Origin: Plasmodium brasilianum
Lineage: Eukaryota; Apicomplexa; Aconoidasida; Haemosporida; Plasmodiidae
Length of the DNA: 64,000 nt
Direction: 5' to 3'
Assembly: GCF_023973825.1 (NCBI RefSeq)
Contig: NC_090116.1
Coordinates: 124,001 to 188,000, forward strand
Shown: one piece after another, positions 1-13,300 of the stretch
How positions within the stretch are numbered: the first letter of the stretch is position 1
How the letters are laid out: each line of letters opens with the position of its first letter
Program-made: the position numbers and the translations under genes
Notes under the pieces: generated by a model
What the model saw: the letters and a program-made list of their open reading frames with translations, nothing else
What the model was told of the DNA's origin: nothing
The model's database searches: none

Positions 1-519
1 AAAACCTGGATTTCTAAGAGATTCATCAGGAAATTGCAGGGAACCAAGTGTACGTGAAACAGGAACTATTAGATTAAAGCTGAATGAATATCACCCCGAT
101 AAAACAAAAGCTATTATTTCATTCAACAATAGTAGTGTTTCTTCTAGTACGTTAAATAACAATATATTCCGAGTTGGTATTGCATTTGCTTTTATAGTGG
201 GAATAATTTCCACTATTTTCATTTATTATAAAGTAAATTTAAATTCTCAATAAAATACAGAATATAATAATTTAGAATTTTTAATATTTCCAAAATTATA
301 TAATTATAAAAAAAATAAATTATTTATATTTTTTATTCTTCACCTTTATTTTAGTTTACTCCCTTCGGAAAATATTTTCATAAAAAGATATCAAGGAGAA
401 AAAGAATTGACGATTATTATGATAATCCTTATATGCGCCATTTTATAATCCATGCTCCAAAATCTGTTAAAAGGAAAGTTGGAACTAGAGGATTACGTTT
501 TTCTTATTATTCTTCGTGA
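1..519 (+). CDS. PIR protein, C-terminal part (5' end outside window)
   Basis: This is the 3' end of a Plasmodium interspersed repeat (PIR) gene, a variant family of infected-red-cell proteins. The visible exon occupies 2-232 and the last exon 355-519, stopping at TGA 517-519. The intron 233-354 has GT (233-234) and AG (353-354) ends and is phase 0. The fragment gives 77 residues, then 54. A hydrophobic segment of about 19 residues (VGIAFAFIVGII and neighbours) ends at a tyrosine-rich edge just before the splice. The last exon opens FTPFGKYFHKK, the typical PIR post-membrane signature, followed by a basic cytoplasmic tail with RRKRIDDYYDNPYMRHF. The bases before the intron also read through to a TAA at 251-253, so an unspliced read would falsely end there. 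The family call is firm from the TM-FTPFG arrangement; the sequence contains too little of the protein to say whether the whole gene is intact. Confidence 0.85.
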
Positions 520-3500
520 AATCGTATATGTTTACTTTAAAGTAAATGTAAAAATATTTTGAAAAATCATATTGAAAATCTCTCGATAGGAGGTCATAGA
601 AGCATTTATGCTTAGTAAGAGAACAAATAACAAAAAATGAACGAAATTCAATTATTGCATAGAACAAACATATAATGCGCGCAATGAATAAAAGTAAAAT
701 TAACCATATATATTAATTACTCATAACTACATGGTATAGCTTCTATATTAAAAAATGGTTAAACACAGAAAATTTGTGTAATTATACATATAATATTATA
801 AACATAAAAATATATGAAAACTCATTAATAAAAGCATAGTAGATCTTAAGTATCCATATATTAAAACAAAAATTATATTATATTAAAAAATTTACATAAA
901 GTAATAGATACATATTAATAATATAAGAAGTTCTAATATGTTTTAGCATATATCGAAGAAAATCAACAATGATAATACCATATGAAACTGTACAATTAGC
1001 TCATTAAATAACAATGTAGAAAAATAAAAAAAAAGTTTATGCCCATATCATGTCAAAAAATATGGAATAGGAATAACCATAAATATAAAAGAAAAGAAAT
1101 ACCTTGCTATTAGGATTACGTAGAAATATTTTTCAGAATGTAAATAACTCATATAAAGAATTATGCTTTTATTATTAAAAATTTTGGTGTAGTTACATTT
1201 TTACATAAATACAACAAATAAAATTCATTAATACATATTATTATATTATTCTCCTTTTTTCCCCCTTTTTTTTTTCCTTCTTTCCTTTTATTTATTCGTT
1301 ATAATTAAAATTGTCTATATTCTATAATAAGATTATATTAAATTTTACACAAATACATTTTATCTTTCTAAAAAATATTAAAATTTTGTGATTTATATAA
1401 AGACATTTTATACAATAATATTATTATAATTCATTATTTTATTTAACTCAACTAAAGTGTTATATATTACTGTAACTCTTCTGTTTTGGGAGTACATTAA
1501 CAATTATTATAAAATATAGCAAAATATAAAATGAATTACGTTTTAACTATAAATAATAGAAAAAAGAAATTATAAATTTACAGTACTAATTCGATCAATC
1601 GTGCTGCTGTAGCTTAATAAAATATAGAATGAGAGATAACGACATATATAGAGTAGTATCCATGTTATTTATGTAATATATGCACAAGTTGATTATCTAT
1701 TGTACACTGAAAAATGTATAATTTTACTTATATTAGTATTGTTAAAAAACTTATGAAATATTTAAATGAATAATACAATGTTAACAATATTTAAGAACAA
1801 TTAAAGTTATTTAAATTTTTAAAATATTATATCGACATTGTGCTGTATATAAAATATTGCACATAATATACGACTTATTATTTTTTATAGAAAAAGTTTA
1901 TATTAAAAATGTATAACAATCTTACATTCATTCATATATTATACATTTATTTAATGTATGTATTATTTAGAGTACTAACTATGTGATATAATGATATAAA
2001 AATATACTTAAATATACATTAATTCATAAATATAATAATGTTACTTAATTACTTTATTAGTTGCAACTAATACAAACAATATCATTAATATTTTTATATC
2101 AATTAAATTTAACATCATTAAGCAATTACATTTTTACTTTGTTACAATTAAAAATTTATTCATATATTTTTCTTCTACCTTTTCATAATATAAAATTTAA
2201 ACTTTAAAAAAATATTTTTTTTCTAAAATATATGATTCATTTATTCCTTTTCTCATTTTATGTATTTTCAATATTTTTAATTAATAAAAAAAAAGGTAAA
2301 TATAGAGACAGACTTAATATTTCATAAAATGATATACTATTATCATATTCTTTAAATGTTAATCTGAACGACGTATTTTTATTTTGTTTTAATAAAATAT
2401 TACACCAAAGTTTTTAAATAGCAACAATATAAAAAATGACATTTTTATGATAACTATTTGTATTATACATTTAAAACGTTTATTTTTAAAGTATTATATT
2501 TACACTTAAATTATATTAAGTTTCATATATGTAAATAAAAAATTTTATTGTATTCACTCTGTTAATATTTGTAAAATATATATAATATATTTCCTCTAAA
2601 AAGTTTAATAGAATAATTATAAATATAAAAATCAAATAGTTATCTATATCAAATGAGGATTTACTATATATAGAAGTACTTATAACGTATATATTAAAAT
2701 AAAAAATAAACACAAAAATTGTTATATACATGTGTTTAAAAAGCTATTGGGAATTTCTTCCAATATTTTTACATATATATCAGAAAATCATACTTTCTTT
2801 TACGTTTCTGCAAATTCCCCCTCGATTATGTACTTTCTATATATTACGTTTATCATAAATTTAATATATTCAAGTACAACCGTTTAATTATATAATATCT
2901 TTAAAAAAAATAATTTATTTTTATATGTACTCTACTGTATATTATTATGAAGCAATATATTTTAAATAGAAAAGAGATAGAATGTAAGGGATTAAAACAA
3001 AAAGAAAGCGTACAAGAACATTTCAAAATAATACATTCAATAAATAAAAGAAAATTAAAACAATAATTGTTTAATATAACAAACTGATTAAATATAATTA
3101 GAACAAACTAATTTTTTATGAGCAGTAATTATTTACAAAAAAATTTTATAAATTAATATTTTCCTTTTTTCATTTAATTTTCTTACCATTCTTCATCTAT
3201 TATGTACTTCAAAATATATATTAAAATTTGAAGTTATATATGTACATTATAATATAATAATCTATGATTTTCGTATTACGCATAAATTGTTCTGTAATAT
3301 GGTTTAACTATTAATGTAGTAAAAAGTAGTATAAATTAATAAATAATATTCTTTATTTTACATGCCAAATAAATATTTATATATAATGTTAAAAATATTT
3401 TTTCATATAGTTGTCAAATACTAGTAAATAACCAAAGATATATAACATCATTTTAATCTATATATTTGAATATAACTATGAATAATTACAAAAAAATAAT

Positions 3501-4739
3501 TACTATATTTCAATGTATATTGCATTAAACGATGTATGATATTATATTATTTATATGAAATTCTAATGATATTATTTTATATCCCAGGTTTATAATACAT
3601 TTTATATATTATAAAGTATATATGACAATTAATTTTTGTACAAATAAATCCTTATAATTTTTAATATTTTGAATAAGTATCAAAACTTTTATTTTATCTA
3701 TTAATATACAAAATTTTACATTCATTAATTGAAATTCAGTTCAAAATAAATAAATATGAAAATGTGCATTTAAGCATATACAGAAGAATATATATTTATT
3801 TAAAAAATATTACTACTATAAAATTATTCAGTAGAACAATATACCCATAAATAATTAACTTTTCTGTAACTGATTTATATATAATATTGTCATAAGAACA
3901 TTTTCATGACTAGCATTTACCACAACTATAAGAAATTATTTATTATAATTAATGTATTATTTATTTTACATCATTATATACAAATACTAAATATAAAATA
4001 ATAATAACAAGATAATTATAATACCATAATTTTATATATCAGTAATAAATAAAAAAGGAACATAATACAAAAAAAAATATGCTATTAGTACTAATAACAA
4101 TTTGGTCTATAGACAATCAGTTTTCAGACTAAAAAAACAAAAAAAATTATTTGCATTAATACATATAATACTATTTATGATTGTCTGTATTAAAAAGTAA
4201 AAAACTCAATACTTGTATTAATGATAATTTTTCACAAAAGCTTTTATATTACTTGATGATGTAATCTAAATATATTTTTTTATTGTGAGTTATTTGGCAT
4301 TTTCATTATAATGTGAATATTAAATTTATGTAAAAATATATACTTCATTGTGATTTAACTTCGAAATATAAGTAGGATATATCTGCACTTGTAATATGTT
4401 TACTTTAGGTAATATATAATAAGAAACGCACAAAATAAACAGTAAAATTTTCTATTATTATATAGCACATATATATTCTTATGTGTATGATATTTTTGCA
4501 ATTTATTTATTTAAGATATATTAATTAAAAATTATGCTACTTAAAAATAAAAAGATATAAATTTATATTTTTTTTCATATCCTTATTTAGGGCTAACTAG
4601 TGTATTAATAGGTAAACATGACGGAAAATTCCTTTACTTCCGCAATTTTTACTTTTAATAAGCATAATTTATTTATTTATTATAAAGAAAGTGATAGTAC
4701 AACTAAAGTAACAATTAATGATTAATAATTTCTAATAAT
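520..4739. other. AT-rich intergenic stretch between PIR and STP1 pseudogene A
   Basis: I see no supportable gene here. It is low-complexity AT sequence with many short chance frames. The right part, about 4080-4640, resembles the sequence upstream of STP1 pseudogene B (about 27610-28250): both share a CAGT.. / CTAATAACGAT-type patch, a GTCTGTATTAAAAA patch, and a patch with ATGG/ATGAC then AATTTTTACT. This part is therefore probably the ancestral STP1 5' flank. No start codon or promoter could be fixed. Confidence 0.5.
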
Positions 4740-7430
4740 TCTTCTGAATCTAGTGATTCCATGAAGTAGATTTATCAGGAGAAATTTATGTTTTCAGAGA
4801 TGAATTTAATAGAATAAAAACAAACGATACAAGTTAAATTGATACTTTAATATATGTTAAATATAAAAAAAAATTAGAAAACGATGATTACATTTAGTTA
4901 ATTATCTAGTTGTCGAAAAGTCTGCATAATTATACTATAATCAAGCTAATTGATATGTCGCACTAAATAATTATATAGGAATAAACTAGAAATAGTTAAA
5001 TATATACAAAATATGTCCTTCCATTTAAAATAATAGTCATAAAGAACTTCTACTATTATAATAAGGTGAACAAGTTTTCTGTGAAATAAACAATAAATAT
5101 TTAAATAGCCTAAAAGAATCCAAAAAAATGGTAGTACCTATAATTGTAAGAATAATTCTTATTGTATAAAAAACCATGCAGAATATAGGAACAAATTTAT
5201 AAAAATAAATAAATATTTTCACAGTAGGAAAATCATCATTGTTCAAAATTTCAACAAAAAAACATTATTATAATATCCATCCAAAAATTTCCAACATAAT
5301 GAAACTTGAAACATTTAATGAAATTCGTGAATTCTTAATTTCAGTTTCGCTTATACTTAAAGGGGATGTATCTCAAAAAAAAAGAAAGTAAAAATTGGAT
5401 AAGAAGAATTAATTAAAAATAAAGAGCTTCCTATAATCAAATTATATTTTTAATCAAAATCGAAACCCCAACCTAAAAAATAATAGTCAGCCCAAGGTAC
5501 AAACCACAGATACTGCAACTAATTAAAGGAAAGCACACAATCTTCACAAGATGAATTATCAGAAAGCAACCATGATTTCAAATCTAAAAAAAATATCATC
5601 AGATGATATTACATTACAACTTCATGATCATAAAGAATCAAGAGTACTTTCTAATTTTGAAACTACTTTGTAACCTACTAAAGTATCAAGTGTTAAATCA
5701 ACTCTCACTACACCTATCCCTTCTTAAAATACAGATATAACTAATACTATTTGTTTTATTATTTATCAAATAACTACAATAAATAATATCTTTAATTAAA
5801 AAGCTACTACAGATCCAGAAGAAAATTCACATACCATAAGCATATCATCTACTGTAATAAGATTTCTAATTATTACGGTATTTTTCCTTTTTATTAAAGT
5901 AAAATAAAAAATAAATATTAAAAATGAGATAAACATTTTATTATTGTAATAATTTATTATATAAATCCATTTTTTTTTACATTATAATACTCCTTATTAG
6001 GAATGTTTAAAAAAAAAAAAAAAAGAAAAGGATAAAAATACAAGTGAAATTACTGAGATTAATAGAACCTTCATTTTCTGACATCAAAAGTAAGTTTTAA
6101 ATGCATATTTACTTAAAACATTCAATATATGATGATAAAGAAATCATAAATAATTAAAAATACATAAACTTAACAAAAAAAAAAATGTAAAATCATCAAA
6201 GCGAAAAAAGGATAGAACCAAAACTATTATAGAAAGACATATGAGAGTACTAGAAAAATGCATAAATAAAGAATGGAAATACTACAAAATATAATTTTTA
6301 GAAATATGACTAAACGAGCTCACATGGAGAGGAATACCCATTCACTCCTAATTTGATTAATGATGAACTTATAATAAACAGTATTAAAAATAGAAGTAAT
6401 GTTGATAAAACAAAATTTGGTCGAATAAATGGGCAGAAGGATATTAAAATCTTTTTGAAAAATCGAAAAAAGTATATTAGTTTACTACTTTGAAAAGGAA
6501 TTGGAAAATGGAACAATTTTCGTAAATATATTTAAACATTTAAAAAGGAAATAGTTAAACGAAATTCAAAAAATTATATTTTTAGAAAGGGAATAAAACC
6601 CATGGACACAGTGGATATCAAAAAAAAGTATGATTATATAAAAGTACTTTGAATAGGAATGGTTTAACGGATTGAAACAAGAATTGCACAATATGTCAAA
6701 AGTATATGAAAATGAAGAAGCTAAAATGATATATTATTGATAATAATAAACGTATTCGAACAAAACGTAATTTATGAAGAATTACATAAATATATAAAAA
6801 AAAAAAAACTACCATTTAAAGTGTGTATTCTCCTATTTATGTTGGTATCGGAAGTATTCTAAAAAGAGAATTTTATAGAATATAAGGAATCGCTCTTCAG
6901 TATTTATATAAATAAATGGAAGACAGAACTAATATTAGAGGGAAAACCAGGATCTACAAAAGATACAACTGATATTAACTCAGAATCTTTGCAAAATAGA
7001 GAGAATAAGGAAAATATTAGTTATATGGTGGAAGACAGTTTTAAAAAGGAAGTAAATAATTGAATAAGAGAAGATGATAAATAAGTAAGTTCCATAGTAA
7101 ATGATTAGAAAGTAAGAAAATCGGTTGAAATATCACAAAAACAGGTTTTGTAATTTCATAGGTATACATCTAAAATATATTCGAATGATATTTAGTAGAA
7201 AATATTAGTTGTTAATGAAAAATATTTTTTACATATTCTGATATAATTCAACAAAAAAAAGAAGAACGTAAAATTATAAGTAATATAAAAAAAAATGACT
7301 TATCAAATTTGATAAAATAAATGAATGTACTTAAAAAATATTCCTAATATATATAATTTCATTTATTTACTTAGGAATATCTAGAAAAATTTATATCGTT
7401 CCTTTAATCAATAAAAATAGAATGATTTTA
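4740..7430 (+). pseudogene. STP1 (surfin-like) pseudogene A
   Basis: This is a heavily decayed STP1 gene, a large Plasmodium subtelomeric family related to surfins and predicted to sit on the infected red-cell surface. The N-terminal domain survives only as scraps: around 5035-5120 the plus strand reads HKELLLL, then EQVFCEINNKYLNSLKE, aligning with KKLLQLIHDA and following residues in copy B. A T/S/P-rich stretch at 5540-5800 leads to a hydrophobic segment at about 5845-5900 (STVIRFLIITVFFLFIKVK) ending at a GT donor (5899-5900). An AG acceptor at 5999-6000 opens a lysine-rich exon. The C-terminal cytoplasmic region follows at about 6130-7170, with RHMRVLEKCINKEW near 6240, the family's usual VHMxVLxEC block, and later IREDD. 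Many in-frame stops and frameshifts run throughout. A last conserved block after an AG at 7373-7374 reads EYLEKF. The family call relies on parallel blocks in all three copies. Confidence 0.7.
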
Positions 7431-7748
7431 ATGTGTATATAATAGAAAAATTACTGCTTTTCTATTAATTATTAGTAGAATATCAATTTACGAAATTTTT
7501 ATCAGAGTTTTTCATTTGATTGATTAATAAACAATTTTTTTAGTAAAATTGTAAGATACGATTAATTTTTAACTTATAATTTTAACTTGTATATTATTTT
7601 CTTATATAAAGTTAGATATATTTGATTAATACATAGTACTGATAATCAAGTTCCTACAATGTTAATATTATAAAAAGCATTATTATGCTACATAAAAATT
7701 CTTTTAAATATATATCTATATGCCTATATATCTATATATATATCTATA

Positions 7749-7750
<2 letters not shown>

Positions 7751-7780
<30 letters not shown>
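7751..7780. repeat. (TA)15 microsatellite with TATATC lead-in
   Basis: A pure TA tract of 30 bases is preceded by interrupted TATATCTATATC units from about 7709. The same compound arrangement, TATATC units then pure TA, recurs at 46838-46878, which fits common descent of the two flanks. Confidence 0.9.
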
Positions 7781-7788
<8 letters not shown>

Positions 7789-8229
7789 TAATTATTTTTC
7801 AGTTAATTCTAATTAATTAATTTGTTTAAATATTCATTACATAATTCATTAATAAAATTTTCTAACTACAGAATATTAGGCTTTACCTCAAGAAGCATTT
7901 ATTTTTAGTATCTTTTATAATAATGAAATTTTTAATGCATCATTGACAACAAAAATTATTACCTTTTCTGATAATATATTTGTCTTTGATATTAATATAT
8001 AAAGTTACATGTTATATTTAATAGCACTTTTTAATATATATAATATAATATGAATTTTAAAAAAATTTTTATTTGCCGAATATGTATTTACTCAAATAAA
8101 TATAATTACATATTAATTAATAAGATGCACTATCATGATATGCATATAATAAATAATTTCACGTTACAGAAATAAAATACAATTAATAAAAGTATATTAT
8201 ATTCCTTGTACTGGAAACTCTGGATTTGT

Positions 8230-8250
8230 AAAAAAAAAAAAAAAAAAAAA
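8230..8250. repeat. Poly-A tract, 21 bases
   Basis: A 21-base run of A lies in intergenic sequence. Runs of this size are common in Plasmodium intergenic DNA. No promoter or gene start is tied to it. Confidence 0.9.
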
Positions 8251-9330
8251 GTTTAGATATATCATCGAATGTACAACATACTTTTTGTTATAAATTTAAG
8301 CTATATTTTGTCCTAAATATATATATGAAACCTAATATGAAATATAAATATATTTAGGATGTATGGGATATATTAGCATTTTCTCTAAATTAATTCTAAG
8401 GGGCAAATACTATGGAATATAATAGCTTTAACATTCATAATTGAATAGTTATAAGTACATAAATATATTCTATAATTCATTTATTTTTACATACAAGAAA
8501 AATAGAATACTTATCAATATATAACAAATAATTTATTATTTTTCTTTAATGCAATAATAGAGGTTAAAAATGAAAAAATAAAGAAGTAAAATTTAGCTAT
8601 ATTAAATATTCATATTCTATTACTTATAATAATTTTTCAAGTAATTTAATTTTAAAATTATAAATTATATTATTAACTTTTTATCTTACATTTTAATTTA
8701 TTTCTTCTTGTATTATATAATATTATTTAATGGGAAAAAATATATATATATATATATATATTGTTAAATTACTTTTTTCAACTAAAAATGTTTATTTAAA
8801 AAATTAGAGAACAGTCAAAAGTAACTTCTCTCAAAATTTTTATTAACTAATTTTGAAAAAGTTTATATACTACATATTTATAATAGAAAAGGTAAATACT
8901 AAGTTACTATTGTATTAACTTCTATACTGTATCTATTTAATTATTTGTTCTTCCTTATTTTTTCCTATTATTATTTTACTGCATTCTTGTATTCATTATT
9001 ATCAGCAATTTTATTTCAAGTACAATATATATCAAATATATATAGATAGTTCGTATATTTTGAAGATTATTTATATTAAATATTTATAATAATAAAGGTA
9101 ACTATAATTGAAGGTACTAATACCAGAAAATACTTTCCAAACAATAAGTTTTACGTATTTTTTTTTTTTATAGTAATTTCTTAAGGCCTTATTAGATTGT
9201 ACAAATATTTTTTAAAATAAAATCTTTGTCTTCACATTCACCACATCTCTACATGGGAATAATAGTATTTAAAATATAAAGTATTAATATTACTTTATTA
9301 TATATACTACTTACATTAAAAGTTTATTGT

Positions 9331-11039
9331 ATATATATTTTTACCACATACATATTCGTTTTATTTTTTACTAATTTGATTTTTAGTATTAAGCTCAAAA
9401 CGTATCACAAAAAAAAATATACATTAAGATAAATAATTTTTTTTAAGTAATTTAACATAGTAATTTATACTTTACATGTATAATTCATGAATAAGTAACT
9501 TACTTAAGTTTTTTTTTCATTAATAGTACCAATTTATTATATAAGACCCAAGTTAAGAACCGTTGAAACATAATACAAATATTAAGGCTCATTTTATAAA
9601 ATTCAAGAAATGAACCATAAACTACTATTACATATTATAAAACAATTAAATATAAATATATTTTATATAATTAAGAACTTTATCTTTAAAAATCTTTATG
9701 AAAAACATTTTTATACACTAATAAATTTTATTGTTTTCATAGAATAAAAATTCTCTATACATACATTAATATACTAGATATTTATAAAGAGAATTTCGAA
9801 AAAATTAGTAATTTTTTTAAATAAAATTATTAGGAAGTAATTTAATATTGAGTCTTATATATAAATTATATTATCATTCAATTTTTATATATACATCGAC
9901 CCACATTACCCCCAATTTATTAGTATATAAAAAAATATATTATTATAAACAGAAATTTATTACGTATTTTATAAATATAAAATAATAAAATAACATAAGA
10001 ATCAACATAATAAATATCATTTTATACATAATTAATTATCCAAGTATATATATGAAAAAAATATTTTAGCAAGTTGTACATTTACACTTTTAATTAAAAA
10101 TATGAAACACGATTTAACATCATTAACCTATTTATTATAAATTGAATAAACATATAAGAATTTAACTTATACATTATTTTTCATAAATCAGAAATATTTT
10201 ATAATTCTCAAATAAATTTATAATATTTTATTAAGAAATATAGTCAAAAAATAATAAAAGGTATAATCGTAAAAAAAACCTCATTTTTAATACTATAATG
10301 TAAAAATAATGTACATACATTTAACTTATAATTTCTCTAATATAGGTAACAGTTATTCATACTTTTTAATTCACACTCTTTATATTATTTTCCTAATTTA
10401 TTTAGTGAATCCATTTTTCCATATTATAACACAAAAATAAATAATAATTTAATGTTAAAGTACCATAAAAATATTAATTATTTATATATATTTTTTTTTG
10501 AATTTTTAATAAATATAAATTTTTTACTTTTTATTACTTTTTTTTTTTTAAGTATTCTTGCTACTTTAATCACAAGAATTTTAGAAAAATTATTTTTTTC
10601 TTTTTTAAATATGTATTTTTATTATTTTTTCATATATTTTCATTATTGAATTTTTTGTATTAATTCTCATATATTGTATTAATGAAAATTTTATATTAAT
10701 ATTAAAGTAACACAAGGTCAGGACCACATAAGAAAATTATATACTTTTAAATTATTTTTGAAATATATAATATTAATTTATTTTAATGCATTAAAAGTAA
10801 CCTCAATTCAAAATAATAGATATTATCCAAACGAGATTATTAAGTATTTTTGCATAAAATATATAATTACGTTCAAGTTTCACATGTTGAGTGTATATTA
10901 AATTTTAATTTTATCATTAATATTTAAAATATATATGTATATATATGGAAACTTTTTGTTAATTTAATTATTATACTTAAGCAACATTATTAAAAAAAAA
11001 TTTTTTATAAGACATTAAATGACTTTAAAACATTTTTCC
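9331..11039. other. AT-rich intergenic stretch
   Basis: I see no gene here. An open frame at 10452-10649 codes almost only F, I, L, Y, K and N from homopolymer-like sequence and has no family resemblance, so it is not called. Confidence 0.5.
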
Positions 11040-13300
11040 TTATTTTGATTGTAACAGAAAAATATTAAGCGATATTTTTTCATATTCTCTGATCTCACGA
11101 TATTTTTGCTTGTAATATTATTACGTTTTATCGATTTCTATAGCAAAATTAATAAGATTTACTTATTTGAGCAGAAATATATACAAGTATTAATAAATTT
11201 ATTGAAAAAAATTACAGCGTTTCTAGTTTCATTTATTATATATAATAAGTATTACATATAATTTTTAATATTTCTTAAAAATTTATATTTTTTTATTATT
11301 TTAATTAGTAGTATTTTTACCTAGGAAAATCACTATACTATATTTATTTAATGCATTTTTTATCTTTTTACTTTTGAATATATTTTATAATTAATATTGA
11401 ATTAAAGAAAACTAAAAAGTTTTAAATTTTGAAGTGATAGAAAACAAAAAACAAAAATTATAGAAAATTTTTTACTGAATATGATCTAAAAAATTATATT
11501 ACTAAAAATTTCACAACTATAAAGGCTTTAGAATCCTTAAGCAAATTCAATATCAAGGTACATATGATTAAACTCTTTATCTTTACCCTGTTATTATGGA
11601 TATGCCATTATTCCTATGAGGTAGAATAATTACTGTTATTCACAATTTTTATATATTTTTTGTATTATCATATTTCACTTTAAAACTAATATCATATTTT
11701 TACGTAAATTCTGATATTTTTTTAAATATAATATATTTATTCTAATTTTTAGTTAACTAACCCTAGCAAATCAAGGACAAAAAAACTCAACCTAAACAAT
11801 TCTTCATAAGTAATAGTAAGAAGATTATTAGACGGAGAAACAAATGAAGATTCTCTACAGAATAATTTTCGTTTAAAAGAAAACTTTCAAGAGAATACTG
11901 AAAATTCCAATGATTCTTTTGCATCTGTTAATTATCTTGAATCATTTCATAGGAAATTAAATGAATGACCAGTTCACATGAAAACAAATAAGAAAGAAAA
12001 TAAAAATATATTATCTTCGATATGTATACCTTTAAAAAAAACTCGATGAAAGTTATGAAAGGGCAGTAGATTAAATATTTAACAATAAATATAAAAAAAC
12101 AAATCATTTTAAAGGTAGGTCCTCAGCCATATATTTTAAAAATATACTAAAGTTTTTTGCTCCAATTTTAGTAGCATATATTATGTTTTTAATGTATATC
12201 ATAAAAAACATTTCGTGGACAAATTTTATTGTGTCATTTTCATTAGTGGTATTATCAGTAGCTTATTTAAGCTTTAAGATATGTAAAACTATGGATAACC
12301 CAAATGGTAAAAATTCAAACATGTTTAACAAATTTTTTAAGCTCTTACAAAAATCATATCTCCAAATCAATTCTTGAAAATCTTTAAATTCAATACACAT
12401 ACATCATTCTATATAAAATTTTATGTGCTTAAGAATATGTATACATGATCTTTCCGGGATTATGTAATACATGATTTATATTCAACTATATTTAGAAAAA
12501 ATTCGTTTAATATTATTTTTGTTTCCATGAATGTATATAAATATTTTCTAATTTTAGTGTTTTTCCAAATTATTAATTTTGTTTAACTATTACAATAAAA
12601 TAGAAATTTTTAAATTATTCTTTTTTTTTAATTAATTCTTTTTTTTGTTTATATAAATGTTATAAAATCACTTATATGTCTATGTTTTAGTTATTTATCC
12701 GAAGCTTTATTTGGATTATTTGTTTTTTTAAAATTGTAATTTATTGTATTTGTTTTTATTTTTTCATATATAAATTAATTTATACTTACATTTTTAAACA
12801 TATAACATTATTAATTTTTATAATTCTAAACTTTTTGGTAATTCACAGAACCCGCATACATGTGCCTTATATGTTAACTATGAGCATTTTGTTCATAGAA
12901 ACAGCATATATTAGACATTAAAATTTTTTAATGAAATATAATAATTAACTTCATAATAATGCTTACTTAAAAGAAATGTTATATATCTGGAAATTTTAAT
13001 TTTTTCAGTTGATTATTATTCATAGTGGGATATTATATAAAAAACAATTATTTCCTTTATACTACAAACAGTAACCTTATTTCATGTACATTTATTATCC
13101 ATGTTTTCGCGAACCTATTATATAACATTAGATTATTTTTCGTATGTTTTGTATTATAATATTCTAGTAGTAATTTTTTATTTTATTTATTTTGTTAAGT
13201 CATATGGTTTATGTTCCTTCTTCTCTATATATTACACATAATATATAATATTAATAAAGACTAAAATTAATTTTACGTCATATATATATATATATATATA
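11040..13300 (+). repeat. Exported-protein cassette, copy 1 (decayed gene with flanks)
   Basis: The pseudogene at 11564-12377 and its flanks on both sides align with the cassette around the intact gene at 39866-40780. The 5' match is ATTATTACGTTTTATCGATT (11120-11139) with ATTATTACATTTTATCGATT (39448-39467). The bases just before exon 1 are similar (CTAAAAAGTTTTAAATTTTG at 11412, CTAAAAAGTCTTAAATTTTG at 39733). The 3' matches include CGCATACATGTGC (12853, compare 41318), TTAGACATTAA/CTAGACATTAA, and TCCTTCTT-TCT-TATAT-ACACA-AATATATAATATTAAT (13213-13254, compare 41679-41718). The copies differ by many substitutions and indels, so the duplication is old. Confidence 0.7.
11564..12377 (+). pseudogene. 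Exported protein pseudogene (two-exon, two-TM type)
   Basis: This is a decayed paralogue of the intact exported protein at 39866-40780. Exon 1 (11564-11620, 19 codons) is intact and reads MIKLFIFTLLLWICHYSYE, a hydrophobic signal-like segment, with a GT donor at 11621. Exon 2 starts at 11753 after TTTTTAG, in phase 0. A TAA stop comes at its 19th codon, just before VRRLLDGETNE, which holds a relaxed PEXEL (R-L-L-D-G-E). Further stops follow LESFHRKLNE and KKTR. After a frame change the C-terminal part is open again: FFAPILVAYIMFLMYIIKN, then WTNFIVSFSLVVLSVAYLSF, matching the paired hydrophobic helices of the paralogue (VFAPLYIAKAMIILF and TAITLLFISLFYISF). It ends at a TGA at 12375-12377. 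The multiple stops and frameshift make this a pseudogene, and exon-2 decay began after duplication of the cassette. Confidence 0.8.

Larger units (their letters stand above)
7431..9330. repeat. Conserved STP1 3' flank, copy A
   Basis: This non-coding flank downstream of STP1 pseudogene A is recognisably similar to the sequence after copies B and C and to 46.2-47.1 kb. Matched patches include TTTTATCAGAG/ATTTTACG with TTTGATTxxTTAATAA (7490-7530), TCATTGACAACAAAAATTAT then TCTGATAAT (7941-7975, compare 36408-36450), and a patch at 9211-9300 with TTTTTTAAAATAAAAT, ACATTCACCACAT and AAAGTATTAATATTA that lines up with 37591-37680. It contains a (TA)15 tract and a 21-base poly-A. The stretch looks like part of the duplicated STP1 cassette, not unique intergenic DNA. 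Confidence 0.6.

Noticed and set aside
233..253. Ending the PIR reading frame at TAA 251-253
   Set aside because: A phase-0 GT-AG intron at 233-354 leads to an exon beginning FTPFG, the standard PIR sequence after the membrane segment.
10452..10649. 65-codon plus-strand frame
   Set aside because: Nearly all F/I/L/Y/N/K from T and A runs; expected by chance at this base composition.
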